Below, piece by piece: positions 35,093-42,890 of a stretch of 64,000 nt of DNA. Each line of letters starts with the position of its first letter. The stretch's first letter is position 1. Location of the stretch: positions 248,001 through 312,000 of the forward strand of contig NZ_UGQU01000003.1 of the NCBI RefSeq assembly GCF_900453205.1, read 5' to 3'. Source of the stretch: Moraxella lacunata. GTDB taxonomy: Bacteria > Pseudomonadota > Gammaproteobacteria > Pseudomonadales > Moraxellaceae. A model generated the notes under the pieces. The model did no database searches, had not been told where the DNA came from, and saw only the letters and a list, made by a program, of their open reading frames with translations. The translations under genes were made by a program, and so were the position numbers.

Positions 35093-35947
35093 ATGCTAAG
35101 ATTGGCGATTTTTGCGGACATTCATGGCAAATTTTTATTGCCATTTAAACTAGTGAATTATTACCAAACCCTGACAGGGCAAGCGATTGACGCCATTATC
35201 CAATGTGGCGACATGGGAGCATTTCCCGATAAAAACAACATGGATAAAGCGACATTAAAACACGCCAGACATGACAGAGATGAGCTGGGTTTTATGGATA
35301 ATTTTGTCAAAATGGATAATGACATTGCCAAATTTTTAAATACGCTTAATATCCCCATGTATGCCGTGCGTGGCAATCACGAAGACCATGATTTTTTGGA
35401 TAATTTAGAACATAACAGTGATAAAAATTTGCCTTATTTTCATATTGATTGTTATCAAAAAATTTGGGTATTAAAAACAGGCTTTCCGCTCATATTAACC
35501 AATGAAACTGACAGCATTAGCCTGTTGGGAATTGGACGAATTGGTGATAGAAAAGGGAGAGATAATAAAACATTTATCCAAAACTACGAACGAGAACAAT
35601 TAAAAAAGCTCTATCAAACCTGTGGCGACATAGATATTTTAATCACGCATGACAAACCAAGCGAAAGCATTCGTGGTTATGGCTCATCTGATGTGGCGGA
35701 TGCATTGGATAATATTGCTTTTTATTATCATTTTTATGGGCATACGGGCGAGCCTTATCATGAAACACTTGCTGATAATGGCATTACCCAATCGGTAAAA
35801 ATCAAAGAATTGGAATTTAATCAAAAAGGCAAATTAGAAACAGGCTCTATGATAATTTTAGAAAAAGACAAAGACAATATCAGCATAAAAAGCGTGCCAT
35901 TATTTGACATTATTCATTCTGATAAAGAAAGTTGGCGATATGTATGA
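35093..35947 (+). CDS. Metallophosphoesterase, calcineurin-like
   Basis: A 284-residue protein with the metallophosphoesterase motifs in order: 'FADIHG' (D-x-H), 'QCGDMGAF' (GD), 'VRGNHEDHDF' (GNHE), 'ILITHDKPS' (H) and 'YGHTGEPYH' (GH). It would bind two metals and hydrolyse a phosphoester; substrates in this superfamily range from nucleotides to proteins. It starts 1 bp after the aminotransferase gene, in one operon with it. Confidence 0.8.
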   Translation: MLRLAIFADIHGKFLLPFKLVNYYQTLTGQAIDAIIQCGDMGAFPDKNNMDKATLKHARHDRDELGFMDNFVKMDNDIAKFLNTLNIPMYAVRGNHEDHDFLDNLEHNSDKNLPYFHIDCYQKIWVLKTGFPLILTNETDSISLLGIGRIGDRKGRDNKTFIQNYEREQLKKLYQTCGDIDILITHDKPSESIRGYGSSDVADALDNIAFYYHFYGHTGEPYHETLADNGITQSVKIKELEFNQKGKLETGSMIILEKDKDNISIKSVPLFDIIHSDKESWRYV

Positions 35948-35983
35948 CTGTTTGGGATTTTTATAAAAATTTTTAAAAACCCC

Positions 35984-36011
35984 TTGACTTTTTATTTTTA
36001 TCGCTTATCAT
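35984..36011 (+). promoter_or_regulatory. Strong sigma-70-like promoter of a short transcription unit
   Basis: TTGACT (35984-35989) and TATCAT (36006-36011) are separated by 16 bp. Transcription would begin near 36018, just before an 8-bp GCACCAAG/CTTGGTGC hairpin (36024-36043). Confidence 0.6.
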
Positions 36012-36078
36012 ATACACATTCACGCACCAAGTACGCTTGGTGCATTTCATTCACCCAAACAGCAATAGGAGTAAAACA

Positions 36079-36156
36079 ATGTCTGTATCTTACAATCTTT
36101 GTAATTCAAAAAAGACCAGCCGTTTTGACTGTTTGGGCAAATCATTTTTGATATAA
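36079..36156 (+). CDS. 25-residue small ORF, possible leader peptide
   Basis: Encodes MSVSYNLCNSKKTSRFDCLG plus KSFLI behind an ideal AGGAG site 8 bp upstream. It lies between a strong promoter and a terminator hairpin, so it is probably the only gene of a roughly 210-nt transcript. The segment AAGCCTT, which overlaps its stop codon, repeats in the terminator stem, so translation could influence folding. rtcB starts 385 bp downstream. I do not recognise the peptide. The rest of 36227-36541 is AT-rich with one GGCGAATGACATTCGCC hairpin (36472-36488). Confidence 0.5.
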   Translation: MSVSYNLCNSKKTSRFDCLGKSFLI

Positions 36157-36183
36157 GCCTTATATCAAGCCAAACACATAAAG

Positions 36184-36226
36184 ACGGTGGCAAGCCTTAA
36201 TATACAAGGCTTTCACCGTTTTTTAT
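36184..36226 (+). terminator. Terminator or attenuator hairpin
   Basis: ACGGTG-GC-AAGCCTT-AATATAC-AAGGCTT-T-CACCGT followed by TTTTTATT: a long stem with one internal bulge and a U tract. The upstream AAGCCTT at the small-ORF stop could pair with AAGGCTT instead and disrupt the terminator. Confidence 0.75.
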
Positions 36227-36541
36227 TGTCTAAAATTTGCCCAAAAAATCGCTAAGATTTGTCTTAAAAATTGATAAAGTGCTTTATCAGTTTTGACGGT
36301 TTTCTTTTCCCAAAATATTGTCTTTTATTTGTCATTTTTATATTTAAAAATGATTGGGGAAGTATTGTCTTTTAATTTTTGTTTATTTAATTAGCTAAAA
36401 ATTGAATGATTTTTGGTTGGGGTTTTTATATCAAAAATTTGGTTTTTTTTAAATTCAATCATCATTGTAGAGGCGAATGACATTCGCCCAAAAAATACCA
36501 ATAACACAATCCCCAAACCAACCCAAAAGAGAAATAATTTT

Positions 36542-37756
36542 ATGAGTATCGGACTTATTTTAAATGAAAATGGCAACAATGGCGTGCCTGTCAAAATCTT
36601 TACCAAAGACGTGGAGCAAAAGGCGTTAAATCAGCTCTACGCCATGAGCCAGTTGCAGTTTATCCATAGCCATATCGCTGTCATGCCTGACGTTCATGCG
36701 GGCAAGGGGGCGACTGTGGGGAGTGTGATTCCGACCAAATCGGCAATCATTCCGTCTGCGGTGGGCGTGGATATTGGTTGTGGCATGAACGCCCTACGCC
36801 TGTCTATCAAGGCAGGGCAGTTGCCCGATAACCTAAAACCTGCCCGCCTTGCTATTGAAAAACACGTCCCTGTCGGCTTTGAAAAGCACAAGCAAATCAT
36901 GGCAAAAATGAGTACGCTTGACCCGCTTGCCATTCGTCTCAAAAAAATTACCGACAAGCACAAGGGCTTGTTAAAAATGCTTAATAACTTTGACAGAACG
37001 TGGGCAAAACAGCTTGGCACATTGGGCGGTGGCAACCACTTTATTGAGCTGTGCGTGGACGAGAATGATGATGTGTGGATTATGCTCCACTCTGGCTCTC
37101 GTGGGATAGGCTCGTGCATTGGCGAGTATTTTATTAGCCTTGCCAAAAAGGTGAATGAGACGTGTTTTGGTTATATTCCTGACCGTGAGTTGTCGTATTT
37201 GGCGGAGGGTACGCCGTTTTTTGAGGATTATATTGAGGCGGTGGGCTGGGCTCAGGACTATGCGACCGAAAACCGCAAGGAGATGATGAGACTCATTATC
37301 AAAGCCTTGCAAGGCAAAGACGCTCAATTTCCCCGCTTTACCGTAACCAAAGAGGCGATAAACTGTCATCACAACTATGTGAGCCGTGAGACGCATTTTG
37401 GCAGTTCGGTCTATGTAACTCGCAAGGGGGCGATTAGTGCCTATGAGGGCGAGCTTGGCATTATCCCTGGCTCTATGGGAGCGAAGTCCTATATTGTGAA
37501 AGGCAAGGGTAATAGCGAGAGTTTTTGTAGCTGTTCGCATGGGGCAGGGCGTAGGCTAAGCCGTGGGCGTGCGGTGCGTGAGTTTGGCTTGGCGGATTTG
37601 GTCGCTCAGACGGACGGTATTGAATGCCGTAAGGACAAGGGCGTGCTGGACGAGATTCCACAGGCGTACAAAGACATTGATGAGGTCATGGCAAACCAAA
37701 CTGATTTGGTGGAGGTGGTGCATACGTTAAAGCAGGTGATGTGTATTAAGGGGTAA
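36542..37756 (+). CDS. rtcB: RNA-splicing ligase RtcB
   Basis: This 404-residue ligase joins 2',3'-cyclic phosphate and 5'-OH RNA ends using GTP and Mn. Visible motifs are 'PDVHAGKGATVGSVIP', 'AVGVDIGCGMNAL' (Asp and Cys metal ligands), 'LGGGNHFIELCVDE' (His ligand), 'LHSGSRGIG' and 'SCSHGAGRRLSR', which holds the GMP-linked His. The ATG at 36542 gives the usual N-terminus; the open frame begins further upstream without a ribosome site. No rtcA or rtcR is near. Two small hypothetical genes follow. Confidence 0.94.
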   Translation: MSIGLILNENGNNGVPVKIFTKDVEQKALNQLYAMSQLQFIHSHIAVMPDVHAGKGATVGSVIPTKSAIIPSAVGVDIGCGMNALRLSIKAGQLPDNLKPARLAIEKHVPVGFEKHKQIMAKMSTLDPLAIRLKKITDKHKGLLKMLNNFDRTWAKQLGTLGGGNHFIELCVDENDDVWIMLHSGSRGIGSCIGEYFISLAKKVNETCFGYIPDRELSYLAEGTPFFEDYIEAVGWAQDYATENRKEMMRLIIKALQGKDAQFPRFTVTKEAINCHHNYVSRETHFGSSVYVTRKGAISAYEGELGIIPGSMGAKSYIVKGKGNSESFCSCSHGAGRRLSRGRAVREFGLADLVAQTDGIECRKDKGVLDEIPQAYKDIDEVMANQTDLVEVVHTLKQVMCIKG

Positions 37757-37759
37757 TAA

Positions 37760-38200
37760 ATGATTGAATTTAAACAAAAAATAACGCCATTATTAAGCAA
37801 AGAAAAAATATTTATTTTTGATAAATATTTTAATGCTTATGATAATTTAATGCAAAGTATTGAATTTTATTACAAACAAAATAATGATACTTATTATTTT
37901 ATTTGTGCAACTTATTATATTGAGCTGTTGCTAAATGGTTTGGCGGACATTACCCCAAAAAATCCGTGCCAGTTATTGTCAGATTATCTTGATAATTATC
38001 GTGATTTGGATTTTGCAAATAATGAAAAATCTATGATTAACGATAAGGATAATTTTATTCAAAACATACAATTATTTATTGATAATTATCGCAATCATCA
38101 AGGGTTTTGTGATAAAGATGATTTGATTGTGGTTTGTAATGATTTAATTGAATTTATAAAATTAAGCCAAGATAATGATTTGGTTAAACGGTATGGTTAA
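37760..38200 (+). CDS. Hypothetical protein
   Basis: A 146-residue, AT-rich, helical acidic protein (MIEFKQKITPLLSKEKIFIF...) starting 3 bp after the rtcB stop, so probably cotranscribed. It has no signal, membrane helix or recognisable motif. Its aromatic and Asn-rich composition differs from rtcB and resembles the small immunity or accessory genes elsewhere in the window. Confidence 0.6.
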   Translation: MIEFKQKITPLLSKEKIFIFDKYFNAYDNLMQSIEFYYKQNNDTYYFICATYYIELLLNGLADITPKNPCQLLSDYLDNYRDLDFANNEKSMINDKDNFIQNIQLFIDNYRNHQGFCDKDDLIVVCNDLIEFIKLSQDNDLVKRYG

Positions 38201-38218
38201 AATTTAAAGGAGAGCGTT

Positions 38219-38440
38219 ATGAAAATCAAAACCCAAAAATCTCTCATCAAACTTGGCGAAAAATTGGCAAATCACCCAATTTACCCAAGTGCGATTAAAG
38301 TACGCAACCAAACCGCCTTAAACCCTTTATTAAAAAAGGGCGGTATCCACGACAAAGACAACCCCAAAACACGCCATAAAAAAGAGCGTGCCAAAATACG
38401 TTTGCACCTAAAACATGGGGGGTATGACAACAATTTTTAA
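38219..38440 (+). CDS. Small basic hypothetical protein
   Basis: A 73-residue, strongly basic protein (MKIKTQKSLIKLGEKLANHP... ending HLKHGGYDNNF), with a good AAGGAGAG ribosome site 8 bp upstream. Its Lys/Arg/His-rich second half suggests RNA or DNA contact, but no family is recognised. It lies 18 bp after the preceding gene, at the end of the rtcB group. Confidence 0.6.
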   Translation: MKIKTQKSLIKLGEKLANHPIYPSAIKVRNQTALNPLLKKGGIHDKDNPKTRHKKERAKIRLHLKHGGYDNNF

Positions 38441-38457
38441 AAATTTTTCAAATTTTT

Positions 38458-38485
38458 TGTAAGATATTTGCCCCACGTCCGTCTA
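38458..38485 (+). promoter_or_regulatory. Candidate ECF-sigma promoter upstream of the MNIO cluster
   Basis: TGTAA (38458-38462) and CGTCTA (38480-38485) are spaced by 17 bp, resembling ECF promoters with a conserved -35 ending in AA and a CGTC-type -10. It sits about 45 bp before the first gene of a cluster that ends with its own ECF sigma gene. The motif was chosen by eye. Confidence 0.4.
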
Positions 38486-38529
38486 AGGTGTATCATAAAA
38501 TGGTTTATGATGTTTAATTGGAGTTTATC

Positions 38530-38904
38530 ATGTCAAATCTTAACCGTAAAATCACAGGTCTTGCCGTTGCAACCCTACTTGCCACAGGACTTACTGCTTG
38601 TAAAGAAGAAAAGGTAGAAGCACAGCCCATGGAGCAAGGCTACCAAAATGCCGAGCCAGCCCAGCCTGCTACTGCCGAGCCTAACCAAGCAACTGCTACC
38701 GCCACCGACACCAAAACTGCCGAAGGCAAATGCGGTGAGGGTAAATGTGGCGAAGCAGGGTGCAGTGCCACCATGACCGACAAATCAGCCAATGCAGGCT
38801 GTGGGGCGAACACCGCTACGGCGACTGCCGACAAATCAGCAACTGCCAGTTGTGGAGCAAGCACCGACAAAAACGCTAATGCCAGTTGTGGCGGCAACAA
38901 ATAA
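38530..38904 (+). CDS. Cys-rich EGKCGEGKCG lipoprotein, candidate MNIO substrate (bufferin/HvfA-like)
   Basis: A 124-residue protein. Residues 1-24 are a lipoprotein signal (lipobox LTAC, Cys24). A Pro/Ala/Thr/Glu linker follows, then EGKCGEGKCGE at residues 65-75 and Cys at 78, 91, 108 and 120. The last three lie in repeated Cys-Gly units separated by Asp-Lys-Ser/Asn-Ala stretches. EGKCGEGKCG is the hallmark of precursor peptides modified by DUF692 (MNIO) enzymes, such as bufferins and HvfA, where Cys become thiooxazoles or related groups and bind copper. The MNIO gene is in this cluster (41138). Lipidation and the extra spaced cysteines are unusual. A GGAG site precedes the ATG at 38530. 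Confidence 0.82.
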   Translation: MSNLNRKITGLAVATLLATGLTACKEEKVEAQPMEQGYQNAEPAQPATAEPNQATATATDTKTAEGKCGEGKCGEAGCSATMTDKSANAGCGANTATATADKSATASCGASTDKNANASCGGNK

Positions 38905-38916
38905 TCCCATGTCATC

Positions 38917-39150
38917 ATGGTGTCTAACAAATTTTCATCTGTGATTTTTGCCCTTTACATGGCGGTGATAATGGCATTCATCATGTCGCTGGTATCTGTC
39001 GCCATGAATACAGGGATAGATGACAATTACCTAATAAGAGTATTTTGGGCATACATCAAAACCATGCCTATTACCTTTGTGTGCATTTTATCTTTGCGTC
39101 CTTTGGTTGTGCGTTTGACTGAACGGACGCTTGGACGTTGGTCGTCATAG
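38917..39150 (+). CDS. DUF2798 small membrane protein
   Basis: A 77-residue protein with two transmembrane helices ('SSVIFALYMAVIMAFIMSLV' and 'YIKTMPITFVCILSLRPLVV') joined by a short polar loop, matching DUF2798. Function unknown. It lies 12 bp after the lipoprotein gene and 8 bp before the RclA gene. Its presence inside the cluster suggests a role at the inner membrane. Confidence 0.78.
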   Translation: MVSNKFSSVIFALYMAVIMAFIMSLVSVAMNTGIDDNYLIRVFWAYIKTMPITFVCILSLRPLVVRLTERTLGRWSS

Positions 39151-39158
39151 GAGTTTTT

Positions 39159-40475
39159 ATGATACAAACCAAAAACTTAATCATCGGCTTTGGTAAAGCA
39201 GGCAAAACGCTGGCAGGGCTGTTTGACAAACAGGGCGAGCGTACCATTTTGGTTGAGCAATCGGACAAAATGTATGGCGGAACGTGTATTAACGTGGGCT
39301 GTATTCCGTCAAAAAAACTGATTCATGAAGCCAAAACAGACAGTTTTGCCGTTGCCATGCAGGACAAGGATAAACTCATCTCTGCCTTGCGTGAAGCTAA
39401 TTTTAACAAAATCAATGACTTACCAAATGTAACCGTCATTACCGCACAAGCGAGTTTTATTGATGATAATACTGTTGCCCTATCCACAGGCGAGACGGTG
39501 CGTGCCGAGCGGATTTTTATCAACACAGGCACGACCCCCATTATGCCACCGATTGCAGGCGTGGACGGCGAGCGTGTTTATGACAGCACGGGGCTTTTAA
39601 ACTTAGGCGACAGCCAAGCGACCGCTCCCAAGCGACTGGTTATCGTGGGTGCAGGCTTTATCGCCCTTGAATTTGCCTTTATGTATCACGCTTTTGGCAG
39701 TCAAGTGAGCATTGTTGAAAAATTTGACAGCTTTTTGCCAAACGTTGATGATGATGTGCGTGCGATTGTGCTTGACCTATTAAATGAGCGTGGCATTACG
39801 GTGCATTTAGGGCAAGATGTCCAAGAATTTAAACACCTAACAGAGCATACCCAAGTCATCACCGATAAGATGACCCTTGATGCTGATGCTGTGCTTGTCG
39901 CCATTGGTAGACGACCCAACACGGACGGTCTAAACCTACAAAATACAAGCGTACAACTAAATGAGCGTGGCTACGTGGTGTGCGATGACAAGCTAAAAGC
40001 CACCGACCGCATTTGGGCGATGGGCGATGTCGCAGGTTCACCGCAATTTACCTATATCTCTCTTGATGATTATCGCATTGTGGCGGACGATTTGTTTGGA
40101 GACGGCACACGCCATAGAGCCGACCGCAAAATTTTCCCAACGAGCGTTTTTATCACACCGCCTTTATCACAAATCGGCATGAGCGAAAAACAAGCCAAAG
40201 ACAGTGGCAAAAATTACCAAGTGGCAACCTTGCCCGCCCAAGCCATTGTCAAAGCCAAAATCACAGGCAATACCAAAGGTTTATTAAAAGCGATTGTGGA
40301 TAAAGATAGTAACGAGATTTTGGGCGTTACGTTGTTTTGTGAAAATAGCCATGAGATTATCAATTTATTTAAATTGGCAATGGATAATGGCATTAAAGCG
40401 GATTATTTTAAAGGGCAAATTTTTACACACCCAACCATTAGCGAATCATTAAATGATTTATTTGCCCAATTTTAA
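39159..40475 (+). CDS. rclA: RclA-like pyridine nucleotide-disulfide oxidoreductase
   Basis: A 438-residue flavoprotein close to E. coli RclA. 'LIIGFGKAGKTLAGLF' is the FAD Rossmann motif, 'GGTCINVGCIPSKKLIHEAK' has the redox pair Cys43/Cys48, 'LVIVGAGFIALEFAFMYHAF' is the NAD(P)H motif, 'IWAMGDVAGSPQFTYISLDD' the second FAD motif, and 'IFTHPTISESLNDLF' the C-terminal end. RclA homologs reduce hypothiocyanous acid and have been reported to reduce Cu(II). The ATG at 39159 has an AGGAG site. In E. coli rclA pairs with rclBC; here it is embedded with MNIO genes and an ECF sigma factor. Confidence 0.88.
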   Translation: MIQTKNLIIGFGKAGKTLAGLFDKQGERTILVEQSDKMYGGTCINVGCIPSKKLIHEAKTDSFAVAMQDKDKLISALREANFNKINDLPNVTVITAQASFIDDNTVALSTGETVRAERIFINTGTTPIMPPIAGVDGERVYDSTGLLNLGDSQATAPKRLVIVGAGFIALEFAFMYHAFGSQVSIVEKFDSFLPNVDDDVRAIVLDLLNERGITVHLGQDVQEFKHLTEHTQVITDKMTLDADAVLVAIGRRPNTDGLNLQNTSVQLNERGYVVCDDKLKATDRIWAMGDVAGSPQFTYISLDDYRIVADDLFGDGTRHRADRKIFPTSVFITPPLSQIGMSEKQAKDSGKNYQVATLPAQAIVKAKITGNTKGLLKAIVDKDSNEILGVTLFCENSHEIINLFKLAMDNGIKADYFKGQIFTHPTISESLNDLFAQF

Positions 40476-40520
40476 TTGTTTTTAAATAAATTTAATCGGT
40501 TTAATTTAAAAAGGTGTCTT

Positions 40521-40910
40521 ATGAAAAAACTCACTCTTGCCATTGCAATTAGCATTTTGGGATTAACTGCGTGTAACAGTTTTGCCAATACCTCATCAAA
40601 ACAAAACAATGCCAAATCTCAAACCCAAACTCAATCACAAATCAAACCAAAAGCAAAAGGCGTTTGGATTGATGTTCGTAGCCCCGAAGAGTATCAAGCA
40701 GGGCATTTGTCAAATAGCATCAATATCCCTGTTGGCGATATTGCATCAAAGATTTCTGCCATTGAACCCAATAAAAACAATCCTATCAATCTATATTGCC
40801 GAAGTGGCAGACGTGCCGAAGCCGCTCGCACAGAACTCTTAAAATTGGGCTATACCAATGTTACCAATCACGGTGGTTATGAAGACCTAAAACAACAAGG
40901 CTATCGTTAA
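40521..40910 (+). CDS. Rhodanese-domain lipoprotein
   Basis: A 129-residue protein with a lipoprotein signal (lipobox LTAC, Cys18), a Gln/Lys/Ser-rich linker and a single rhodanese domain: 'GVWIDVRSPEEYQAGHLSNS', then the active-site loop 'YCRSGRR' with Cys93 and a closing 'GGYEDL'. Rhodaneses move sulfane sulfur, for instance from thiosulfate to cyanide or to protein thiols. Here the domain is predicted in the periplasm, tethered to a membrane like the Cys-rich lipoprotein of the same cluster. The ATG at 40521 is 45 bp after rclA. Confidence 0.88.
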   Translation: MKKLTLAIAISILGLTACNSFANTSSKQNNAKSQTQTQSQIKPKAKGVWIDVRSPEEYQAGHLSNSINIPVGDIASKISAIEPNKNNPINLYCRSGRRAEAARTELLKLGYTNVTNHGGYEDLKQQGYR

Positions 40911-40920
40911 GAGGTGTTTT

Positions 40921-41121
40921 ATGAAAATCAATGTTGGTAAACCTGATAAAATTGTACGAATTATTTTGGGTGTTGTCATTATTGGCTTGGGTGTTTATTT
41001 TGGTTCGTGGTGGGGAATTGTTGGGCTTGTGCCATTATTGACAGGTTTTATGAATTTTTGCCCCATTTATCATATTTTGGGCATCAGCACTTGCAAATGC
41101 CATGTTGATAACAAACCCTAA
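40921..41121 (+). CDS. DUF2892 (YgaP-type) membrane protein
   Basis: A 66-residue protein matching DUF2892: 'NVGKPDKIVRIILGVVIIGL' is the first helix and 'WGIVGLVPLLTGFMNFCPIY' the second, ending with Cys residues in 'FCPIYHILGISTCKC'. In YgaP this domain is fused to a rhodanese; here rhodanese and DUF2892 are adjacent genes 10 bp apart, which supports a joint role in sulfur handling. Confidence 0.85.
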   Translation: MKINVGKPDKIVRIILGVVIIGLGVYFGSWWGIVGLVPLLTGFMNFCPIYHILGISTCKCHVDNKP

Positions 41122-41137
41122 TAATTAGGAAAATAAA

Positions 41138-42046
41138 ATGACAAGTAAAAGACCATTACACGGGGCAGGGCTTGGCTTTCGCCGTGAGTTATTGCCACAA
41201 ATGTCTCTTGATGATGCCAATGCCATTCATCAATTAAGCCAGATTGATTTTTTTGAAGTGTCGCCTGAAAATTGGATAAACTCCCACGGCATTATGGGCG
41301 GACGTTTTGAAAATATCTTGCGTGCTTATAGCGAGCGATTTTCTTTTATTTGTCATGGACTTTCTTTATCTATTGGCAGTTCAAAAGAATTGGACGTGGC
41401 TCATGTAAATAATATTAAGCATTTTATGAAGTCGCATAACATCAATTTATTTACCGAGCATTTGTCTTGGTGTAGTGATGACAAAGGGCATTTGTATGAT
41501 TTATTGCCCATTCCTTGCACCGAAGAAGCGGTATTTTGGGTTGCCGAGCGTATTAAAAAAGTACAAGATATTTTAGGTTCTCAAATTGGCATTGAAAACG
41601 CCTCATATTATTATCTACCGCCCCAAAGCCAAATGTCCGACAGCGAATTTATTTCTGCGGTGGTAAAAGAAGCCGATTGTTTATTGCATTTAGATGTGAA
41701 TAATATTTTTGTCAATAGCCAAAACTTTGGTTTTGACCCACACCAATATTTGCGTGAATTGCCGCTCGAGCGGACGTGTTATTTGCACGTTGCTGGGCAT
41801 TATGTGGACGATGACGGCTTGATTGTGGATACGCATGGCGATAGCGTGGTGGAGCGTGTTTGGGCGTTATTAAATGACGCTTATGGTTTGATATTTGCCA
41901 AAACAGGTAAAACGGCAGATAAGATTCCGACTTGTTTGGAGCGTGATTTTAATTTCCCAGAACTTAGCGAACTCACCCGTGAAGTTAAATTCATTCGGGA
42001 AATTCAAGAACGTCATAAAAATAATTCTACATTTAAATTGGCTTAA
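41138..42046 (+). CDS. DUF692 multinuclear iron oxidative enzyme (MNIO; HvfB/BufB-like)
   Basis: A 302-residue TIM-barrel enzyme. Candidate metal ligands are in 'FFEVSPENWI', 'FICHGLSLSIG', 'LFTEHLSWC', 'QIGIENASYYY', 'LLHLDVNNIFVNSQN', 'CYLHVAGHY' and 'IVDTHGDSV'. Relatives (MbnB, TglH, ChrH, HvfB, BufB) use two or three irons to oxidise cysteines of peptide substrates into oxazolone/thioamide, thiooxazole or related groups. It is followed by its usual DUF2063 partner. The substrate is predicted to be the lipoprotein at 38530. Confidence 0.92.
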   Translation: MTSKRPLHGAGLGFRRELLPQMSLDDANAIHQLSQIDFFEVSPENWINSHGIMGGRFENILRAYSERFSFICHGLSLSIGSSKELDVAHVNNIKHFMKSHNINLFTEHLSWCSDDKGHLYDLLPIPCTEEAVFWVAERIKKVQDILGSQIGIENASYYYLPPQSQMSDSEFISAVVKEADCLLHLDVNNIFVNSQNFGFDPHQYLRELPLERTCYLHVAGHYVDDDGLIVDTHGDSVVERVWALLNDAYGLIFAKTGKTADKIPTCLERDFNFPELSELTREVKFIREIQERHKNNSTFKLA

Positions 42047-42081
42047 TTATTTTAATGATAATTTAATAAAATGGCATAACA

Positions 42082-42873
42082 ATGATGATTGATAAAGCAC
42101 CCAAGTTACGCATCTTTCAGCGTGAATTTGGCGATTATATCCGCAAACAAAAACACGATAATACTGATACCGTGCCTGCTCGTGTGGGGCAATTATATCA
42201 AAATCTGATTTATAATAATGTCTCTGGCTTTGTCAATCAATGCTTTCCCATTACTCGCAGTATTATTGAGACGCATTTTGGCATATTGGTTTGGCAAAAT
42301 CTGATTAAAGATTTTTTAAAACATGGCGATATGGCAAGTCCGTATTTTAGTGAAATTACCGAGCAATTTGTCGGCTATTTGACCGATGATGTTTTGACAA
42401 AATTTGATTTGCCTGTTTATTTGTCCGAATTTGCCCATTATGAATGGGTGGAATTGTTTGTAGATAATCTACCGAACAATACTCCCAAGCCTATTTTAAT
42501 GTATCAAAATGCGTCTATTTTTATCAATCATACCGCCCAGATTTTATATTATGAATGGGCGGTGCAGGATATTAGCGTGGCATTTTCTCCCAGTCAAAAA
42601 AGCCCGACTTTTTTGGTGGTGTATCGTAAAGTGGTGGACGGTACATTTAAAACGGCATTTATGACCATAAGCCAGCTTAGTTTTATCATACTAACCTTTA
42701 TGCAAGAAAAGCAAAATGAAGAGGTATGTTATCAAAATACAAATGAGTTATTGGCAGAGCTACAACGCACCTTTGAATTAAATGATGAGATTTTTGATAA
42801 TATCAAAACTTCGTTTGATGATTTGGTCAATACAATGATTGATAATCAAATTTTTTATAACCAATCTTTTTAA
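42082..42873 (+). CDS. DUF2063 partner protein (HvfC/BufC-like)
   Basis: A 263-residue protein. The N-terminal DUF2063 domain is clear in 'APKLRIFQREFGDYIRKQK', 'YQNLIYNNVSGFVNQCFPIT' and 'YLSEFAHYEWVELFVDN'. The C-terminal half is a mixed alpha/beta domain. Such partners bind the precursor peptide and present it to the MNIO enzyme. It begins 35 bp after the DUF692 gene and is always found beside it in hvf/buf-type operons as I know them. Confidence 0.88.
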   Translation: MMIDKAPKLRIFQREFGDYIRKQKHDNTDTVPARVGQLYQNLIYNNVSGFVNQCFPITRSIIETHFGILVWQNLIKDFLKHGDMASPYFSEITEQFVGYLTDDVLTKFDLPVYLSEFAHYEWVELFVDNLPNNTPKPILMYQNASIFINHTAQILYYEWAVQDISVAFSPSQKSPTFLVVYRKVVDGTFKTAFMTISQLSFIILTFMQEKQNEEVCYQNTNELLAELQRTFELNDEIFDNIKTSFDDLVNTMIDNQIFYNQSF

Positions 42874-42890
42874 TAAAAATAAGGTAAATT

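Noticed and set aside
36391-37540. Minus-strand frames across and upstream of rtcB
   Set aside because: Antisense to a gene with all RtcB motifs; no independent support.
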